Below are positions 33,221 through 34,504 of a stretch of 34,504 bases of DNA, in pieces. The DNA comes from Nostoc sp. CHAB 5844. Lineage in GTDB: Bacteria; Cyanobacteriota; Cyanobacteriia; Cyanobacteriales; Nostocaceae. Every line of letters begins with the position of its first letter. Position 1 is the stretch's first letter. The stretch covers positions 1 through 34,504 of the forward strand of contig NZ_JAIVFW010000071.1 of assembly GCF_020829595.1 (NCBI RefSeq). The letters run 5' to 3'. Position numbers and translations under genes: made by a program. The notes beneath the pieces are model-generated. The model worked only from the letters and a program-made list of their open reading frames with translations. It had not been told where the DNA came from and ran no database searches.

Positions 33221-33346
33221 TAATATCATGTCCGGGTAATTAGTTATAATTCCCGAATCTATGCAGAGAACCCAAAAACCGCTCCCCTCTGCTCCTCTGC
33301 TCCTGAAGCTGCCTTAATGATAAGTCTTTCACCGGACACGATATAA
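33221..33346. mobile_element. MITE-like element, ~125 bp
   Basis: ATATCATGTCCGGGTAA at 33223-33239 and the complement of TTCACCGGACACGATAT at 33328-33344 are imperfect inverted repeats (14 of 17 match), with further AT extension on both sides. No open frame of its own is present. The core (T)GTCCGG is a recurrent end sequence of small elements in these genomes. Confidence 0.55.
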
Positions 33347-33902
33347 TTTCAGTCTCAGCTTTTTTTACACCTTTTTTTAACTCGTCAAACTCACACAAAT
33401 TTAATACGGTTAATAAAATCAATTTATACCAATTCTTTGTGAGGCTGCACATTATTTTGACCCCTCCCAACCTCCCCTTAGCAAGGGGAGGTGCCGCAGG
33501 CGGAGGGGTTCTTTCTATGCATCTTTATACAGAATTGGTATTAGCTTCATATTAACTTGATGATTGCTAAATGGCAATGCTCTGAACATATATATAAAAT
33601 TAACTTATTTATTGTCAGTAAAAGTTGTTATCACAAAATTATTTCTGGCACAAGAAGGAATTTCTTTTTGGTCAATAAAAAAATGAAATTTAATAAGATA
33701 TGAGATTTTTTATAAGTTAACAAAATAAATATGTGCAAAAATTAAATTAAAACTTATCAAAAGCTAGTAATATATTAGGTTTTAAATTAGAAGCTTTATT
33801 TAAGATTGGGTAAAGAAGTTTACCTGAATTCGCTTCAGGGATAATGAGAGAGGAAACGAAGAGCCAACACCAGGATCATCTTTTTAAGAAAAAATGAATT
33901 AA
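33347..33902. other. AT-rich intergenic region
   Basis: Apart from the MITE-like element at 33426-33541, I see no gene, RNA or clear regulatory site. The stretch 33542-33800 is strongly AT-rich. Open frames crossing it depend on the repeat elements. Confidence 0.5.
33426..33541. mobile_element. MITE-like element, ~116 bp, TIR ATACCAATTCT
   Basis: ATACCAATTCT at 33426-33436 and its exact complement AGAATTGGTAT at 33531-33541 bound the element. Inside, CCTCCCCTTAGCAAGGGGAGG and neighbouring CCCCTC/GAGGGG units form a strong hairpin. No gene is present. Confidence 0.65.
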
Positions 33903-34219
33903 AATCCGGTAGCTTGTTGTCCGGGATATCTGCGTGGTTGTGCTTTTTATCGTGAGTTTGCGATATTGGGAATTTCTTAACCGAAGCACAACAAGACTTT
34001 TAGTAAGTTGCCTTTAGATGAGAAATTTCAACAACAAACGTCGAACCGCGATGTGGTTTGCTGGTGATTGACCTGCGGAGTGGCGATATTGTGCATTCCC
34101 TACGAATGGAGGGGGCAGTACTGGAATTATACGACGTGGTGGCATTGGCGGGAGTGCGTCGTCCAATGGCGATCGGCTTTAGGAGTGACGAGATTCGGCG
34201 GATGGTGCGGGTGGGATGA
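33903..34219 (+). pseudogene. TIGR03032 family gene, C-terminal fragment with a stop and a frameshift
   Basis: Two joined frames give a recognisable C-terminal end of a TIGR03032 protein: CCPGYLRGCAFYREFAILGIS, stop TAA at 33978-33980, then PKHNKTFSKLPLDEKFQQQ, a one-base loss near 34040, and EPRCGLLVIDLRSGDIVHSL, ELYDVVALAGVRRPMAIGF and SDEIRRMVRVG before TGA 34217-34219. Family members of this kind have an N-terminal part of a few hundred residues which is absent here. The function of the family is unknown. Its GC-rich coding character contrasts with the AT-rich flanks. It is clearly a dead fragment. Confidence 0.75.
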
Positions 34220-34504
34220 GTTCAGGTGTGCAATTTTCTGTTTTTTGACGGGACAGTAACACAAGCAAAAACAATCAGGAGAATCAATAGAAATGGCTAA
34301 TTTAGTATTGAATCTATCTGACCTCAACGGCAGCAACGGCTTTGTAATTAATGGCATTGATGAGTTTGGCTTCTTAGCCCTCATTTGTCACTCTAAGCAG
34401 AGGAAAATACAAAATCAGGGTGAGTCAGGAATATAAAAAGTGGGGAAGTAAGTCTATAAACAATGGATTGAAGTTTAGTAAATCCCAATGATAGTTGAGG
34501 GATA
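34220..34504. other. 3' end of window with a truncated FG-GAP-like start
   Basis: Except for the short frame at 34293-34436, this stretch contains no gene that can be supported. The rest, 34437-34504, is probably leader DNA of a gene beyond the window. Confidence 0.4.
34293..34436 (+). pseudogene. FG-GAP/integrin-alpha-like protein, N-terminal stub
   Basis: ATG 34293, preceded by AGGAG about 12 bases upstream, begins MANLVLNLSDLNGSNGFVIN then GIDEFG, which matches the usual opening of cyanobacterial FG-GAP repeat proteins (FVINGID...). After ~25 residues the similarity stops (FLALICHSKQRK), and the frame ends at TAA 34434-34436 after 47 codons. The repeats that should follow are missing, so this is most likely a truncated gene. 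Confidence 0.5.

Noticed and set aside
33240-33470. 76-codon minus-strand frame after the MlaD-like gene
   Set aside because: It is built from the ends of two MITE-like elements and lacks a ribosome binding site or protein-like pattern.

Overview
The window is chromosomal DNA that most likely comes from a filamentous, heterocyst-forming cyanobacterium of the Nostoc/Anabaena/Calothrix type. The evidence is the abundance of the octamer GCGATCGC (HIP1), the short heptanucleotide tandem arrays between genes, the interspersed small hairpin repeats and MITE-like elements, and proteins typical of that group (TxlA-type thioredoxin, NIL-domain ferredoxin, a CRTISO-like oxidoreductase, Uma2). No rRNA, tRNA or CRISPR array was found.

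Layout. Positions 1-281 hold the 3' end of a Uma2-type gene. Positions 437-2876 look like a small, decaying detoxification regulon: an MpaB/DUF2236 oxygenase divergent from a TetR regulator with a clear CAGACC-N4-GGTCTG operator, followed by a tautomerase remnant, a hot-dog thioesterase, and a second copy of the operator in front of an 11-codon glutathione S-transferase stub. Positions 3033-5549 carry a CHAD protein divergent from a DUF3616 protein. Positions 5546-8502 carry a NIL/ferredoxin protein, TxlA, a MoaD/ThiS-type sulfur carrier and threonine synthase, a grouping that suggests a sulfur/homocysteine/threonine theme.

Positions 9043-21881 are the most distinctive part. Five consecutive large secreted or outer-membrane proteins lie on the + strand: four DUF11-type surface proteins (one with an SdrD-B/Cna-B-like end, one with a lamin-tail domain) and a 1239-residue protein with a Big-1/invasin-like Ig region and a predicted beta-barrel. 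A GATase/ThuA-like protein of unknown function follows. A REP-associated tyrosine transposase (RAYT) gene with its hairpin repeats both around and inside it sits in the middle of this cluster. I regard the cluster as the best candidate for a poorly described cell-surface assembly system.

Positions 22869-34504 return to housekeeping and accessory genes: pgk divergent from a UspA protein, an MltA/3D-domain protein, a class III aminotransferase followed by a DUF1338/HglS-type 2-oxoadipate dioxygenase (a plausible lysine or 2-aminoadipate breakdown pair), a CRTISO-like FAD enzyme, and an MlaF/MlaD-type lipid transporter pair. The last 1.3 kb is a graveyard of two MITE-like elements, a broken TIGR03032 gene and a truncated FG-GAP-like start.

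Several start codons were moved from the longest open frame because an internal ATG/GTG with a better ribosome binding site or a family-typical N terminus was present (TetR, CHAD, NIL-ferredoxin, ThrC, Pgk, UspA, HglS-like, MlaD-like). All family assignments were made by eye from protein motifs; no database search was run.
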